From: Acidaminococcus sp.
Lineage (GTDB): Bacteria; Bacillota; Negativicutes; Acidaminococcales; Acidaminococcaceae
Direction of reading: 5' to 3'
Assembly (NCBI GenBank): GCA_022482815.1
Contig: JAKVOM010000001.1
Span: 2,190,946-2,254,945, forward strand
DNA length: 64,000 bases
Shown: positions 45,854 through 54,988 of the stretch, piece after piece
How positions within the stretch are numbered: position 1 is the stretch's first letter
How the letters are laid out: each line of letters opens with the position of its first letter
Notes under the pieces: model-generated
Seen by the model: the letters and a program-made list of their open reading frames with translations, nothing else
Told to the model about the DNA's origin: nothing
The model's database searches: none
Translations under genes and position numbers: made by a program

Positions 45854-46129
45854 TCAAACAAAATTGATTTGCAGTACTTTTCCCATGCCTGCAGCGAGAC
45901 GCTGCAATGTCTTTATGGAAGGATTAGCGTTACCGTTCTCAATTTTACTGATATCGCTTTGCGTCATTCCACTTTTAGCAGCCAACTCTTTTTGAGTCAG
46001 GCCAGACCCTTTACGGGCATCAATAATGGCTTGAATAATTGCTCTTTCAGGTTCAAGTGCTTCATACTTCTTCTTGAAGCTTTTATTTTTCATTTCTTCA
46101 TTGAGATAGTCATTAAATTTAACTGTCAT
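45854..46129 (-). CDS. XRE-family antitoxin (HigA-like)
   Basis: 91 residues from the ATG at 46127-46129 (MTVKFNDYLNEEMK), chosen because AGGAGG lies eight bases upstream. The helix-turn-helix occupies about 40-85 (LTQKELAAKSGMTQSDISKIE, seen as QKELAAKSG and QSDISKIENG). It follows the toxin gene by one base, the toxin-first order of higBA. The expected role is to neutralise the toxin and repress the operon through the palindrome at 46511. Confidence 0.9.
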   Translation of the reverse strand: MTVKFNDYLNEEMKNKSFKKKYEALEPERAIIQAIIDARKGSGLTQKELAAKSGMTQSDISKIENGNANPSIKTLQRLAAGMGKVLQINFV

Positions 46130-46130
46130 T

Positions 46131-46481
46131 TCATTTCCCTCCTCTTGAAAGGAAATCATTTCGATATTTAATCGCTTTTTCTATTTCACTTTTTGGTGTC
46201 TTATTCTGCTTTTTTATAAAACCATTTGTCATAATAATCCGATGCTCAACATAGAAAAAATACAAAACTCTAAATGAATTCGAGCCTTTTCTAACTCTTA
46301 ACTCAAAAATTCCATTTTTAAGAGGTTTGGAATACGGTTCCCGCAAAGAATTACCATTATGTTGCAAAAGTGTGATAAAACTTGATATTTTAACTCGCGT
46401 ATCTTCATCTAAAGTACGAAAAAAATCAAGAACTGGACAAAATCCATCACAAGTTTCGTAAAATTCTACAGTAAAGTTCAT
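46131..46481 (-). CDS. RelE/HigB-superfamily toxin (phage Gp49-like)
   Basis: 116 residues. MNFTVEFYETCDG start, SLREPYSKPLKNGIFELRVR, and FRVLYFFYVEHRIIMTNGFIKK with many basic residues, as in ribosome-dependent mRNases of the RelE/HigB fold (Gp49 family). Paired with an XRE antitoxin. The C-terminal KxxKTPxxEIEKA helix is typical. Activity is inferred from family. Confidence 0.9.
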   Translation of the reverse strand: MNFTVEFYETCDGFCPVLDFFRTLDEDTRVKISSFITLLQHNGNSLREPYSKPLKNGIFELRVRKGSNSFRVLYFFYVEHRIIMTNGFIKKQNKTPKSEIEKAIKYRNDFLSRGGK

Positions 46482-46505
46482 CGTGCTGCATCCTTTGCTA
46501 AATTT

Positions 46506-46534
46506 ATTTTATTGGATATATCCAATATTGTCAA
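46506..46534 (-). promoter_or_regulatory. higBA-type promoter with operator in the spacer
   Basis: On the minus strand TTGACA (46534-46529), a 17-nt spacer and TAAAAT (46511-46506). The perfect 16-bp palindrome ATTGGATATATCCAAT (46511-46526) fills almost the whole spacer, an ideal site for the XRE antitoxin to block RNA polymerase. Confidence 0.8.
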
Positions 46535-46563
46535 ATGAGTATTTTATTTAAACGCTTTACTCT

Positions 46564-46965
46564 TCACACCTTCTCCAGCTTCACGATCCTTTTCACCGGC
46601 ACGACTTCTCCTGTCTCCAGCGTCAGTGTCTTTCTGGTCAGGTCTATTTTCCTCAGCATGCCTTTGATTTCCACATATTTCCCGCCTTCTTTACGTGCAT
46701 CGGGCAGGAAGCAGGTGATGGCGACGACCGGGCCTTCGTCGATGCAGTGCATGAGTGCCTGCAGATGCCGGTCGAGTTCGGCTTTGGCTTCTTCGTCTAA
46801 AATATGTTCTGTATCGGTAAAACGTGCTGTCTCCCGCACGATATCGCCGTATCCTTCCAACGCATCAAAGGAGGCAAACTGTGCCGCCCGCGCCGCCTGC
46901 GGCATGGTATGGCAGTGCGGTTTGTCCGGATAGGGCCGGTGCAGGATATCTTCGTAGCGTTTCAT
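46564..46965 (-). CDS. YolD-like protein
   Basis: 133 residues. The N-terminal RYEDILHRPYPDKPHCHTMP and the C-terminal beta-rich part with GMLRKIDLTRKTLTLETGE match the YolD family that accompanies UvrX/UmuC-type Y-family polymerases in Firmicutes. Its ATG overlaps the polymerase stop by four bases. The molecular role is unknown; a polymerase accessory function (UmuD-like) has been suggested for the family. Confidence 0.82.
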   Translation of the reverse strand: MKRYEDILHRPYPDKPHCHTMPQAARAAQFASFDALEGYGDIVRETARFTDTEHILDEEAKAELDRHLQALMHCIDEGPVVAITCFLPDARKEGGKYVEIKGMLRKIDLTRKTLTLETGEVVPVKRIVKLEKV

Positions 46966-48401
46966 GCCCGATGCCCCCCAACCTGTTGATTTCTTTCCAG
47001 CGTCCTTGCCCCTTCGCAGAGGCTGCTGGCCTTAAAGAGACAGCTCCGGCCGTACCGGTGATGCAGTGCGACGGCCGCCTGCTGGAGCCGGTCTTCCCGG
47101 AGATTGGGCATAGCCGCCAGTGTCTCTTCCGTTCCAAACAGCGACGGCAGCATCTTTTCTTCCATGACAGACGCTGTCCGGTCCCGCACATGAAGTACCG
47201 TCACCGTCACGCGCCGAATCTGCCGGTACGGATTCACGATACGGTCATAGAGCGCCAGTGCCGTCCGCGTAAGAAGCGATACAGAATCGGTAAACCCCTT
47301 GAGCCGCTGCGACCCATGGACACGAAAATCAAAGAACCCGGCCGACAGATCACTGACCTTATGCTCATAACCGAGCGTCAGCACCACTTCGTCCGTAACG
47401 ACGCCCTTTTCCGTCAGGCTGAGTGCCAGGGCATCCATCATCTCCCGTATAATTAAACGGGCGCTTTCCGCACTATAAGGCCGCGGCAGTACCTGCCCGG
47501 ACCCGAGACTGTTGTCCCGCGGCCGGTACGCCTTGATATCTTTCATCGTGCAGGGCTCCCAGCCCCAGGCATGGTCAATCAAGAGCTCGGCATTGATGCC
47601 AAAAAGCTTATACAGCTGCGCCTCACTCGTGAGAGAAAAGCGGGCAATATCGCCCATCGTATAGAGCCCGTGCGCTTCCAGCTTCGACGCGTATCCCGGC
47701 CCGATTCGCCAAAAGTCCGTCAGCGGCTGATGATCCCACAGCTGCCGCCGGTAGCCCATCTCATCGAGCGAGGCAATCCGCATCCCGTAGGCGTCGGGCT
47801 GCATGGACTTAGCCACGATATCCATGGCCACCTTACTGAGATAGAGATTCGTCCCGATGCCCGCTGTCGCCGTAATGCCCGTTTCCTTATAGACATCATC
47901 CAGCATGACCCGTGTCAGTTCGTACGGCGTGAGCCTGTACATCTCCCGATAAGGCGTCACGTCCATCATCACTTCATCGACGGAATAGACGTGAATATCC
48001 TCAGGTGCCAGATAGCGCAGATAAATCCCGTAAATCCGCCGGCTGTAATCCATATAGAGCTTCATGCGCGGCGTTGCCGTAATATAATCCAGTTTGAGAG
48101 AAGGATCGGCCTTGAGTTCCGCATCTATGTAGGAAGAATCACGAAACTTTTTACTCGGTGCCCGCGTAAGGCGCAGCTTATTCAGATCTTCCACGCGGCG
48201 GATTACTTCAAAAAGCCGCGGCCGTCCCGGTACCCCACGTGCCTTGAGCGGCGGCGATACAGCGAGACAAATCGTCTTGTCCGTACGGCTCTTATCCGCT
48301 ACAACTAAACAAGTGTTTAACGGGTCAAGGCCCCGCTCCACACATTCTACGGAGGCATAAAATGACTTTAAATCGATGGATACGTAACTGCGCTGCTCCA
48401 T
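46962..48401 (-). CDS. Y-family DNA polymerase (UmuC/UvrX-like)
   Basis: 479 residues from the ATG at 48399-48401, supported by AGGAGG seven bases upstream. Palm motifs: YVSIDLKSFYASVECVERG (first metal Asp) and IHVYSVDEVMMDVTPY (the SxDE catalytic pair, here SVDE). The thumb and little-finger domain carries DFWRIGPGYASKLEAHGL. It performs error-prone bypass of DNA lesions. A LexA box upstream implies SOS induction. Co-transcribed with the YolD-like gene. Confidence 0.93.
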   Translation of the reverse strand: MEQRSYVSIDLKSFYASVECVERGLDPLNTCLVVADKSRTDKTICLAVSPPLKARGVPGRPRLFEVIRRVEDLNKLRLTRAPSKKFRDSSYIDAELKADPSLKLDYITATPRMKLYMDYSRRIYGIYLRYLAPEDIHVYSVDEVMMDVTPYREMYRLTPYELTRVMLDDVYKETGITATAGIGTNLYLSKVAMDIVAKSMQPDAYGMRIASLDEMGYRRQLWDHQPLTDFWRIGPGYASKLEAHGLYTMGDIARFSLTSEAQLYKLFGINAELLIDHAWGWEPCTMKDIKAYRPRDNSLGSGQVLPRPYSAESARLIIREMMDALALSLTEKGVVTDEVVLTLGYEHKVSDLSAGFFDFRVHGSQRLKGFTDSVSLLTRTALALYDRIVNPYRQIRRVTVTVLHVRDRTASVMEEKMLPSLFGTEETLAAMPNLREDRLQQAAVALHHRYGRSCLFKASSLCEGARTLERNQQVGGHRA

Positions 48402-48420
48402 GGTATGCCTCCTTATATTG

Positions 48421-48434
48421 CAAACATTTGTTCG
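48421..48434 (-). promoter_or_regulatory. LexA (SOS) box before the Y-family polymerase gene
   Basis: CGAACAAATGTTTG on the minus strand matches 13 of 14 positions of the Gram-positive LexA box CGAACRNRYGTTYC. It lies ten bases downstream of the extended -10 TGTGCTATAAT (48444-48454), i.e. at the transcription start. Confidence 0.8.
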
Positions 48435-48460
48435 TGTATTTGTATTATAGCACAGTTTGC

Positions 48461-48503
48461 AAAAAAAGACAGAGGGGAAAGTAAATTTTTCCTCTCTGTC
48501 CAT
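48461..48503 (-). terminator. terminator of the helicase gene
   Basis: GACAGAGAGGAAAAA..TTTCCCCTCTGTC then TTTTTTT on the minus strand. It separates the helicase gene from the polymerase promoter. Confidence 0.88.
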
Positions 48504-48525
48504 TTTTATGTACCCTATTGAAAAA

Positions 48526-50781
48526 TTACGGTAAAAGCTCTTGACGGCCGTGGGTTTCCGCCCATTCCTTCACGCGGGCCTTTACCTCATCCATGCGCAG
48601 GACACCGAAAGCAAAACCCTTCTGCACGAGTTCCGGCGGCACGTATTCATCGTACTTATCAAAAATCGGTACTTCCTTCGGATAAATCAGCTCCATCGGA
48701 TCCGTAAGCTTCTCGCCCTCTTCGGCCAGCACTTCAAAGAACGTATCTTCATCGGCTTCCATCGTAAACTGCATGAAGTAAGGCCGGAATGTATCCAGAT
48801 GTTTGAGACCCAGCCGGTGAGCGCACTTCAGATTAAGGAAGCGCTCCATGGCAAGGAACCCGTACGAACCGAGCCACGGCAGGAGACACCACATCTTACC
48901 GCCCAGGAAAATGAGTACCCGGTTGGCCGCCCCACTGGCAAGCGCCGTACCCCGTGCCTGTTCAAGGCGGGCCGCCGCGTTTTTCATGAGATACGGATAA
49001 GTCTGCTTTTCCTGCAGGACGCGCCGCATCCGTTCCAGGATCTTCGTATGAATATCACCGGGGCATTCACCGAAGTACGCCGGCACCTTGCCCTTTACCA
49101 GTTCACAGTAAATCAAATGGCGTTTGCGGTCGACCTCGAGGACGCGCCACACGTGCCCTGCAAGAGCAATCTTTTCACCCGGCGGAGGCGGTGCCACGAC
49201 CGTCCCGAGTTCCTGGGAATCATTGCGTACCGTGTATTCTTCGCTTTCCTGAAAAACACCATAGAATTTAAAAGAATTAATGATACGTTCGCCTGCAAGG
49301 CCAACAATGAGCCCGCCGCGTTCCGTTTTTTCGATATGATTTTCTGCCACGAGATACTGCAGCAAGACCTTGTAATCTTCCTGCGTAATCCGGTGGAAAT
49401 ACGGCAGTGTCAGCACCTTTTCCGCCAGCGACGCCGGGGACATCTCCCCGCCGGAAGCCAGCGTACTCATGGTCTGATGGTACAGCAGGCTGAATGGCAG
49501 CCGGTCAAGACGAGGCGGCTCTACCCAGTGTTCTTCCCGGTAAAGCTGAATCAAGGCAATGGCCTGCAGCAGCTTCCAGGGAATCGTTGCCGGGAGCATG
49601 GCCCGGATTTCCGGTTCATCCTCGCGGATAACAAACCACATTTCAGGCGGCAGATTGCGCCGTCCCGTGCGGCCCATACGCTGCAGAAAAGAAGAAACTG
49701 TCCACGGTGCATCGATCTGAAACGCCCGTTCCAGCTTCCCGATATCAATACCGAGTTCCAGCGTCGACGTCGTCACTGTCGTATAGACGTGTGACTCATC
49801 CTTCATCAGCTCTTCGGCACTTTCCCGGTATGACGCAGAAAGGTTGCCGTGGTGAATGAGGAAACGGTCGCGCTCATGACGCAGGTCGCAGTACTGGCGC
49901 AGCGTCGTCGTGACGCCTTCGCACTCTTCACGGGAATTGACAAAGACGAGGCACTTCTTGCCCCGCGTATGTTCAAAGATATAACCAAGACCGGGGTCGG
50001 CCTGCACCGGTGCCTCATCCGTCTTTTCATCAAGGACGGGACTTGCCTGGATGTCCGTTCGTTCATCGCCGGCCTGGGCATCCTTCACATAGAAATGTTC
50101 TACCGAGAGGCGCCATTTGCTGCCCGGAGCCTTGACCCGCGGAATCCGGGTGATGCGCCCTGTTCCCTGGGACAAGAAAGCACCGGTTGCCTCCGGATCA
50201 CCCATTGTCGCCGAAAGCCCGATTCGCCGCGGGTTCACACCGGCAAGGCGGCTCAATCGTTCAATGAGGCAGAGCGTCTGCCCGCCGCGGTCACCGCGCA
50301 GGAGCGAATGCACTTCATCGATGACGACAAAGCGCAGATCCGAGAAAAGACGCGGCACTGCCATATGCTTGTGCAGCAAAATCGCTTCGAGAGACTCCGG
50401 CGTCAGCTGCAGAACACCGGCAGGATGGCGCATGAGCCGTGCCTTATGCGACTGGGACACATCGCCGTGCCAGCGCGTCAGCGGAATATCCCCGGCCTCA
50501 CAGAGCGGCGTCAACCGTTCATACTGGTCGTTAATCAGCGCCTTGAGCGGTGCAATATAGAGGCATCCTACCGACTGGGGCGGATTCTTTTCAAAGAGGC
50601 TCAGAATCGGGAAAAAAGCCGCTTCCGTCTTGCCCGAAGCCGTCGACGCCGTCAGCAGCAGATTATCGTCCGTATGAAAAATTACATCTCCCGCTGCGAC
50701 CTGGATCGGCCGCAGCTCGCCCCAGCCGGACTGATAAATGTAGTCCTGCACAAAAGGCGCATATTCGTCAAAAATGGTCAT
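48526..50781 (-). CDS. Lhr-like DEAD/DEAH-box helicase (BrxHI-like)
   Basis: 751 residues. Superfamily 2 core: Q-like GELRPIQVAA, Walker A TASTASGKTE (44-53), DEVH box 155-158 (FVVIDEVHSLLRG), motif III GLSATMG, and motifs V-VI TSTLELGIDIG and QRMGRTGRRN. A winged-helix and C-terminal region of about 350 residues follow, as in Lhr-type helicases. It is the third gene of a set with a DUF2791 ATPase and a TerB-domain protein, although about 980 bp of repeats separate it from them. GGAG precedes the ATG. Lhr-like BrxHI helicases with DUF2791/BrxD occur in BREX type 2 systems, so defence is the leading guess. Confidence 0.88.
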   Translation of the reverse strand: MTIFDEYAPFVQDYIYQSGWGELRPIQVAAGDVIFHTDDNLLLTASTASGKTEAAFFPILSLFEKNPPQSVGCLYIAPLKALINDQYERLTPLCEAGDIPLTRWHGDVSQSHKARLMRHPAGVLQLTPESLEAILLHKHMAVPRLFSDLRFVVIDEVHSLLRGDRGGQTLCLIERLSRLAGVNPRRIGLSATMGDPEATGAFLSQGTGRITRIPRVKAPGSKWRLSVEHFYVKDAQAGDERTDIQASPVLDEKTDEAPVQADPGLGYIFEHTRGKKCLVFVNSREECEGVTTTLRQYCDLRHERDRFLIHHGNLSASYRESAEELMKDESHVYTTVTTSTLELGIDIGKLERAFQIDAPWTVSSFLQRMGRTGRRNLPPEMWFVIREDEPEIRAMLPATIPWKLLQAIALIQLYREEHWVEPPRLDRLPFSLLYHQTMSTLASGGEMSPASLAEKVLTLPYFHRITQEDYKVLLQYLVAENHIEKTERGGLIVGLAGERIINSFKFYGVFQESEEYTVRNDSQELGTVVAPPPPGEKIALAGHVWRVLEVDRKRHLIYCELVKGKVPAYFGECPGDIHTKILERMRRVLQEKQTYPYLMKNAAARLEQARGTALASGAANRVLIFLGGKMWCLLPWLGSYGFLAMERFLNLKCAHRLGLKHLDTFRPYFMQFTMEADEDTFFEVLAEEGEKLTDPMELIYPKEVPIFDKYDEYVPPELVQKGFAFGVLRMDEVKARVKEWAETHGRQELLP

Positions 50782-50809
50782 AATTTAACTCCATGCCAAA
50801 TCGTTAGAT

Positions 50810-50932
50810 TTGGCTATCCTCTACAACCTTCTTCCACGATGCGAAGCATCGTCGGAAGGAGGTCTCTAAGTTGCAATGCTCCGCATTGCTCGAATAGAAT
50901 AAAAAATTAAAAGATTAAAAGATATAAGGGAC
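50810..50932. repeat. short hairpin fragments before repeat A
   Basis: CCAAATCGTTAGATTTGG, CCTTCTTCCACGATGCGAAGCATCGTCGGAAGGAGG (described as arms CCTTCTTCC and GGAAGGAGG) and GCAATGCTCCGCATTGC. Confidence 0.6.
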
Positions 50933-51164
50933 ATCATCCCCCGCAAGCGGTCCCCCTTCCTCAATGTCGCGCAGCGACGTCGAGGAAGGTCCCTAAAGAA
51001 TATATCGCAGCGATCTTTTTATATTTTTTAAGGCAAACCGACGTCAGGAGGTTTGGCTACGGGGTACCTTCTTCCAAGCCGCCCCGCTCGTGGCGGCTTC
51101 GGAAGGAGGAGAATCGCAGTCGCCGCTGACAAAGGAAGCGGTGACGAGTGCGATGGAGGATAGC
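50933..51164. repeat. repeat A copy
   Basis: ATCATCCCCCGCAAGCGG at the left and the variant GTGCGATGGAGGATAGC at the right. The hairpin tips are CGCGCAGCG and GCCGCCCCGCTCGTGGCGGC. Confidence 0.82.
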
Positions 51165-51171
51165 ATTTTTA

Positions 51172-51560
51172 ATTTATTTGCCAAGGCGGAGCCTTGGCGA
51201 CTATATCCGTGCCTTCTTCGAGCGTCAGCGAGGAAGAAGGAGGGACCGCTTGCGGGGGATATTCAGTTAGATAACAGGTAAGGGTAAATAAGAGAATAAA
51301 AACAGCAGCACTCCTGAAGGTAGCCAAATCAAAGATTTGGCTCAATGGAATTAGGACGAACCTTTATCGTACCCATTCCTGTTCCTGCGTTCTGAATGAA
51401 TACCCACCACGGACGGAAAGCGACTACGTCGCATTCCTGTGGTCCCTCCCTCTTATTTTTTTATCAAAAAACAAGAGGGCGAAAGAGCTGCTGAAATTTC
51501 CAATAGTACTTTTAGAATAATGAAACGTTTAAAAAGGAGTTACAAAATAATAAGAGGGTC
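51172..51560. repeat. repeat B, copy 4
   Basis: GCCAAGGCGGAGCCTTGGC at the left: the stem is changed from GCTAAAGC / GCTTTAGC in other copies but still pairs. It ends AATAAGAGGGTC, joined directly to repeat A. Confidence 0.85.
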
Positions 51561-51754
51561 ATCATCCACCGCAAGCGGTCCCCCTTCCTCAATGTCGCGC
51601 AGCGACGTCGAGGAAGGTCCCTAAAGAATATACCGCAGCGATCTTTTTATATTTTTAAGGCAAACCGACGTCAGGAGGTTTGGCTACGTTGAACCTCCTT
51701 TCACGACGCTTCGCGTCGTCGAAAGGAGGAGAATCGCTTGCGATGGAGGATAGC
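51561..51754. repeat. repeat A copy joined to B
   Basis: ATCATCCACCGC start. The second hairpin is CCTCCTTTCACGACG..CGTCGTCGAAAGGAGG (shorter arms CTTTC / GAAAG), and the end is TTGCGATGGAGGATAGC. It stops 11 bases before the DUF2791 gene's stop. Confidence 0.82.
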
Positions 51755-51765
51755 TTCTTTTGCTT

Positions 51766-53079
51766 TTAAATCGTAAATTCCGCAAACTCTTTCTTTGTTT
51801 TCTCGCCTTCTACTTCATTCTGCGCATACGTAAACTCATCCGACTTCATAAAGTCTCCAATACTCTTCTCAGGATGCTGGTACACGAGGTCGAGCAATTC
51901 GATAAAGTCACGGATAATCTCACGCGGCGTAATATGCGAATCAGCGCCGACACGAGCGTATTCGAGTTTGATAAACGTCGCCAGATCTGTTTCCTTCACA
52001 GTCGTCTCATAATCATACAGCGTGCTGTGAATATCCCGCAGCTTCTCCGTCAGAATCAGCATTTCTTCCGGTGTGAGCGGCTGCAGGTAAATGACAGGCG
52101 CCATAAGGTCTTTGACTTCCGTGCTGAAATGCCCGGACGCCAGGCGCGAACGCAGCGCTTCATAGCTGTAGATACCACGGCGCTGGTCTTCGACACACTG
52201 CGGCGTGCCGCTCATCAAAATACCCAGATAATGAGCCTTGCCCTGCATCGTATCATTGAACATAGTCAGGATCTTTTCGTAGTTATTCTGTCTCGACAGG
52301 GCATTTGGGATCTTATAGATATTCACGAGTTCATCAATGAGGATAAAGAGGCCCTTGTATCCGGCCTGCTTCAGGAACATGGCAAAAACCTTCAGATAAT
52401 CATACCAGCTGTCATCGCTGATAATGACGCCGACACCCAGTTCCTGCCGCGCTTCGGTCTTCGTATTGTATTCCCCGCGGAACCATTTGACGACCTTAGC
52501 CTTCGTCACTTCGTCGTCGTCGCGGTACGCGTTATAATACAGCGTCAACAGACGCGCAAAATCAAAGCCGTGCACCAATTCATTCAGGGAAAACACGACT
52601 TCCTGGATTTTCTTTTCCACGGCAAGCGACAAATTCGGATCCGTCATGGCAAAATTGCCATCCGTCATGACCTGCTGCTGCACGCGGCTGATCCACCGGT
52701 CCAGAATGAGCGTCAACGCGCCGCCCTCCGGTTTCGTCTTGGTCGACATATTGCGAACCAGTTCCCGGTATGTCGCAAGCCCCTGCCCTTTCGTACCGGA
52801 TAAACGCCGTTCCGGAGAAAGATCCCCATCGACCACGACAAAATTCTTTTCCAGCACGTAATTGCGGATGGTCTGCAGCAAAAAGCTCTTGCCGCTGCCG
52901 TACCGTCCGACAATAAAACGAAACGAAGCCCCACCGTCCTCAATGACCGAAACATCATGGAGCAGCGCGTCGATTTCGTTTTTGCGGCCCACCGTAATAT
53001 AAGGCAGCCCGATACGCGGTACGACGCCGCCCTTCAGCGATCCAATGACCGTCCGGGCAATGCGTTTGGGAATTTTCAT
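51766..53079 (-). CDS. DUF2791-family ATP-binding protein (BrxD-like)
   Basis: 437-residue AAA-type P-loop ATPase. Walker A GRYGSGKS at 58-65, Walker B GLFILIDELVNIY, and a sensor-like GILMSGTPQCVED. This is the DUF2791 family, to which BREX BrxD belongs. The first base quartet overlaps the TerB-domain gene stop (ATGA), so the two are co-translated. Known relatives are ATPases of defence systems that probably act on DNA with a helicase partner; its precise role is unknown. Confidence 0.85.
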   Translation of the reverse strand: MKIPKRIARTVIGSLKGGVVPRIGLPYITVGRKNEIDALLHDVSVIEDGGASFRFIVGRYGSGKSFLLQTIRNYVLEKNFVVVDGDLSPERRLSGTKGQGLATYRELVRNMSTKTKPEGGALTLILDRWISRVQQQVMTDGNFAMTDPNLSLAVEKKIQEVVFSLNELVHGFDFARLLTLYYNAYRDDDEVTKAKVVKWFRGEYNTKTEARQELGVGVIISDDSWYDYLKVFAMFLKQAGYKGLFILIDELVNIYKIPNALSRQNNYEKILTMFNDTMQGKAHYLGILMSGTPQCVEDQRRGIYSYEALRSRLASGHFSTEVKDLMAPVIYLQPLTPEEMLILTEKLRDIHSTLYDYETTVKETDLATFIKLEYARVGADSHITPREIIRDFIELLDLVYQHPEKSIGDFMKSDEFTYAQNEVEGEKTKKEFAEFTI

Positions 53080-54719
53080 GGCTTAATCGTTCCTTTCAAT
53101 TCTTCGATATAATCTTCAATCAGCTCGGGTCCGTCACCTTCCGTGAGGACCGTGTCGCTAAACTCATCATACAATTTTTCATTGATGCTGTCGATAAGGA
53201 GGGACGCCATCAGGCCCTTCCCCGTAATCCAGTGCCAATCTCTGCCATAGAGCAGGCACTGCAGGAAATGATACTCGTCCTCCGACAGCCCGTAAGGCAG
53301 TTCTCCCGCAGTAGCAGCCTCCGCTGTTTCACCAGGTGTTTTCCCCGCAGGCTCAGCATCAGATGCTTCGGTCTGCTCTTCCGCAGCCTGTTCTGTTTCC
53401 TGCACTGCAGGCATTTCCACCTCGTGTACAGCCACTTCACGCTGCGTTTCTTCCGCAGCAGCCGGTGTTACCTCCTGCGGTGCTTCCGCATCTTCTACGT
53501 CACTAAGCATCTCTGCAGCCGGATGGCCCGACCGTTCTTCTTCCGTCATCAGCTTATCCCGCGTCGTCTCGGAGTCCCGGCGGATAGATGACAGCCTCGA
53601 AAGATCGATATGGACGTGGCGCCGCTGTTCCAGCTTCTGCGCCTCCAGCATCTCTTCATACGTCTCATCAAAGATCCGCGTCAGATATTTTTTCTCAATA
53701 GGCACGACGAGAGGATACTTAAACTGTACCTTGTCCCGCAGATACGCGTCCATAGCCCGCAGGATTTTCCGGAGCCGCACCAGTTTCCGCTCATTCAGCA
53801 CGCGGTGCTTAATCATAAAAAAACTGCCCTTGCAGGAAACCTGGCAGCGCGGCGTCAGTTCATACGTAAATTCCGGAAGATGGGGTTCCGCCACAAAAAT
53901 TGCCGTCGCAAAAAGAGACAGCCATTCATACGTTTCGTCGTACACATAGGACTCCCAAAACGTATTCTGCCGATGGCGCCTGCAGTATTCAATAAACTTC
54001 ATCGTAGCATGGGCCGCAAAATAAGATAACCACTGTGGATTCTGCTTATAAAGGCGCGACTTCGTCAGGCAGTTCTTGCCCAGCGTGTCCACAAGCGCAA
54101 AAAGATCTTTCGGTGCCAGAGAATCTGCATCTGCCACAACTTCCAGTATATCATTACCCGGAAGGAATAGATTCTTTTCCTCTTCCGTCCATAAGGACAG
54201 CGGCAGGCGGTAATAAATCATATAATCGGGAATCCAGTGCACCAACTTACCGTGGATTACACCGTCCCGTTTCCCGTAAACCTGGTCGATACGGCGCAGC
54301 TTCCGGAGACCATCTTCCACGTTCTCCGTGCCGACCTGGTTCAAGAGTTCATAAATATGGAGAAAAACAAACGTCGTCGGAGCCTCTTCCGTGCCTCCCT
54401 TGCGAAAACGCGTCCGCCAGCCAAAATAGCCGCGAAGCTCCGCATCGGTGAGCGAAGCATACGTGGGGAAATAATGACGGCACGGCCAGGGATACGCCGT
54501 ATCGTCTTCATAGTCTACCGCCGCCCGCGCTTCCTTGAGAAACGCTGCAGGCGGATAGTCGTATACCTGATACTGTCCCAGACACTTCCGTTCCATCTCG
54601 CGCAAATGGCGCAGCGTCTCCGGCAGCTCCACTTCCGTCTTCCGCTTCGGAATCGCCTCCGACTCGTATGTAAAAGGATGGTCGCCGTCCGTCCTGAAAA
54701 TTTTTCTCTTTCCGTACAT
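53076..54719 (-). CDS. TerB-domain protein (TerB_N / TerB_C type)
   Basis: 547 residues from the ATG at 54717-54719 (MYGKRKIFRTDG), selected for GGGAGG eight bases upstream. The TerB_N-like part (about 60-350) includes YFGWRTRFRKGG and FLHIYELLNQVG. A low-complexity linker rich in Ala, Glu and Thr (about 425-490) precedes a C-terminal TerB_C-like domain (LSEDEYHFLQCLLYGRDW). No signal peptide or membrane segment. It is the first gene of the DUF2791/helicase set. TerB-type domains are linked to tellurite and phage-stress systems; the function here is unknown. Confidence 0.8.
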   Translation of the reverse strand: MYGKRKIFRTDGDHPFTYESEAIPKRKTEVELPETLRHLREMERKCLGQYQVYDYPPAAFLKEARAAVDYEDDTAYPWPCRHYFPTYASLTDAELRGYFGWRTRFRKGGTEEAPTTFVFLHIYELLNQVGTENVEDGLRKLRRIDQVYGKRDGVIHGKLVHWIPDYMIYYRLPLSLWTEEEKNLFLPGNDILEVVADADSLAPKDLFALVDTLGKNCLTKSRLYKQNPQWLSYFAAHATMKFIEYCRRHRQNTFWESYVYDETYEWLSLFATAIFVAEPHLPEFTYELTPRCQVSCKGSFFMIKHRVLNERKLVRLRKILRAMDAYLRDKVQFKYPLVVPIEKKYLTRIFDETYEEMLEAQKLEQRRHVHIDLSRLSSIRRDSETTRDKLMTEEERSGHPAAEMLSDVEDAEAPQEVTPAAAEETQREVAVHEVEMPAVQETEQAAEEQTEASDAEPAGKTPGETAEAATAGELPYGLSEDEYHFLQCLLYGRDWHWITGKGLMASLLIDSINEKLYDEFSDTVLTEGDGPELIEDYIEELKGTIKP

Positions 54720-54824
54720 GGACAGCGCCTCCCTTCTCCATAAATCATAGTAAACAAACATATATTCGCTTTCTCCATTATAAAATACTTACGAAAAACG
54801 TCAAGAGGGGAGGAAGAAAGAATA

Positions 54825-54988
54825 AAGAAGCTGTGGCGCTTCGCGCGAAAAGAAGCTGGAAGCTGTGGTCGCCTTCGGCGACGGGCCTGCGGCAGCGAGG
54901 AAAAAGGCGAAAGAGCGGCTGAAATTTCAATTAGTACTTTTAGAATGATGAAACGTCTAAAAAGGAGTTACAAAATAATAAGATGGTC
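54825..54988. repeat. P-type hairpins and the right end of repeat B
   Basis: AGCTGTGGCGCTTCGCGC, GTCGCCTTCGGCGAC, then the terminal 85 bp of B (GGCGAAAGAGCGGCTGAAAT to AATAAGATGGTC) leading into A. Confidence 0.65.
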
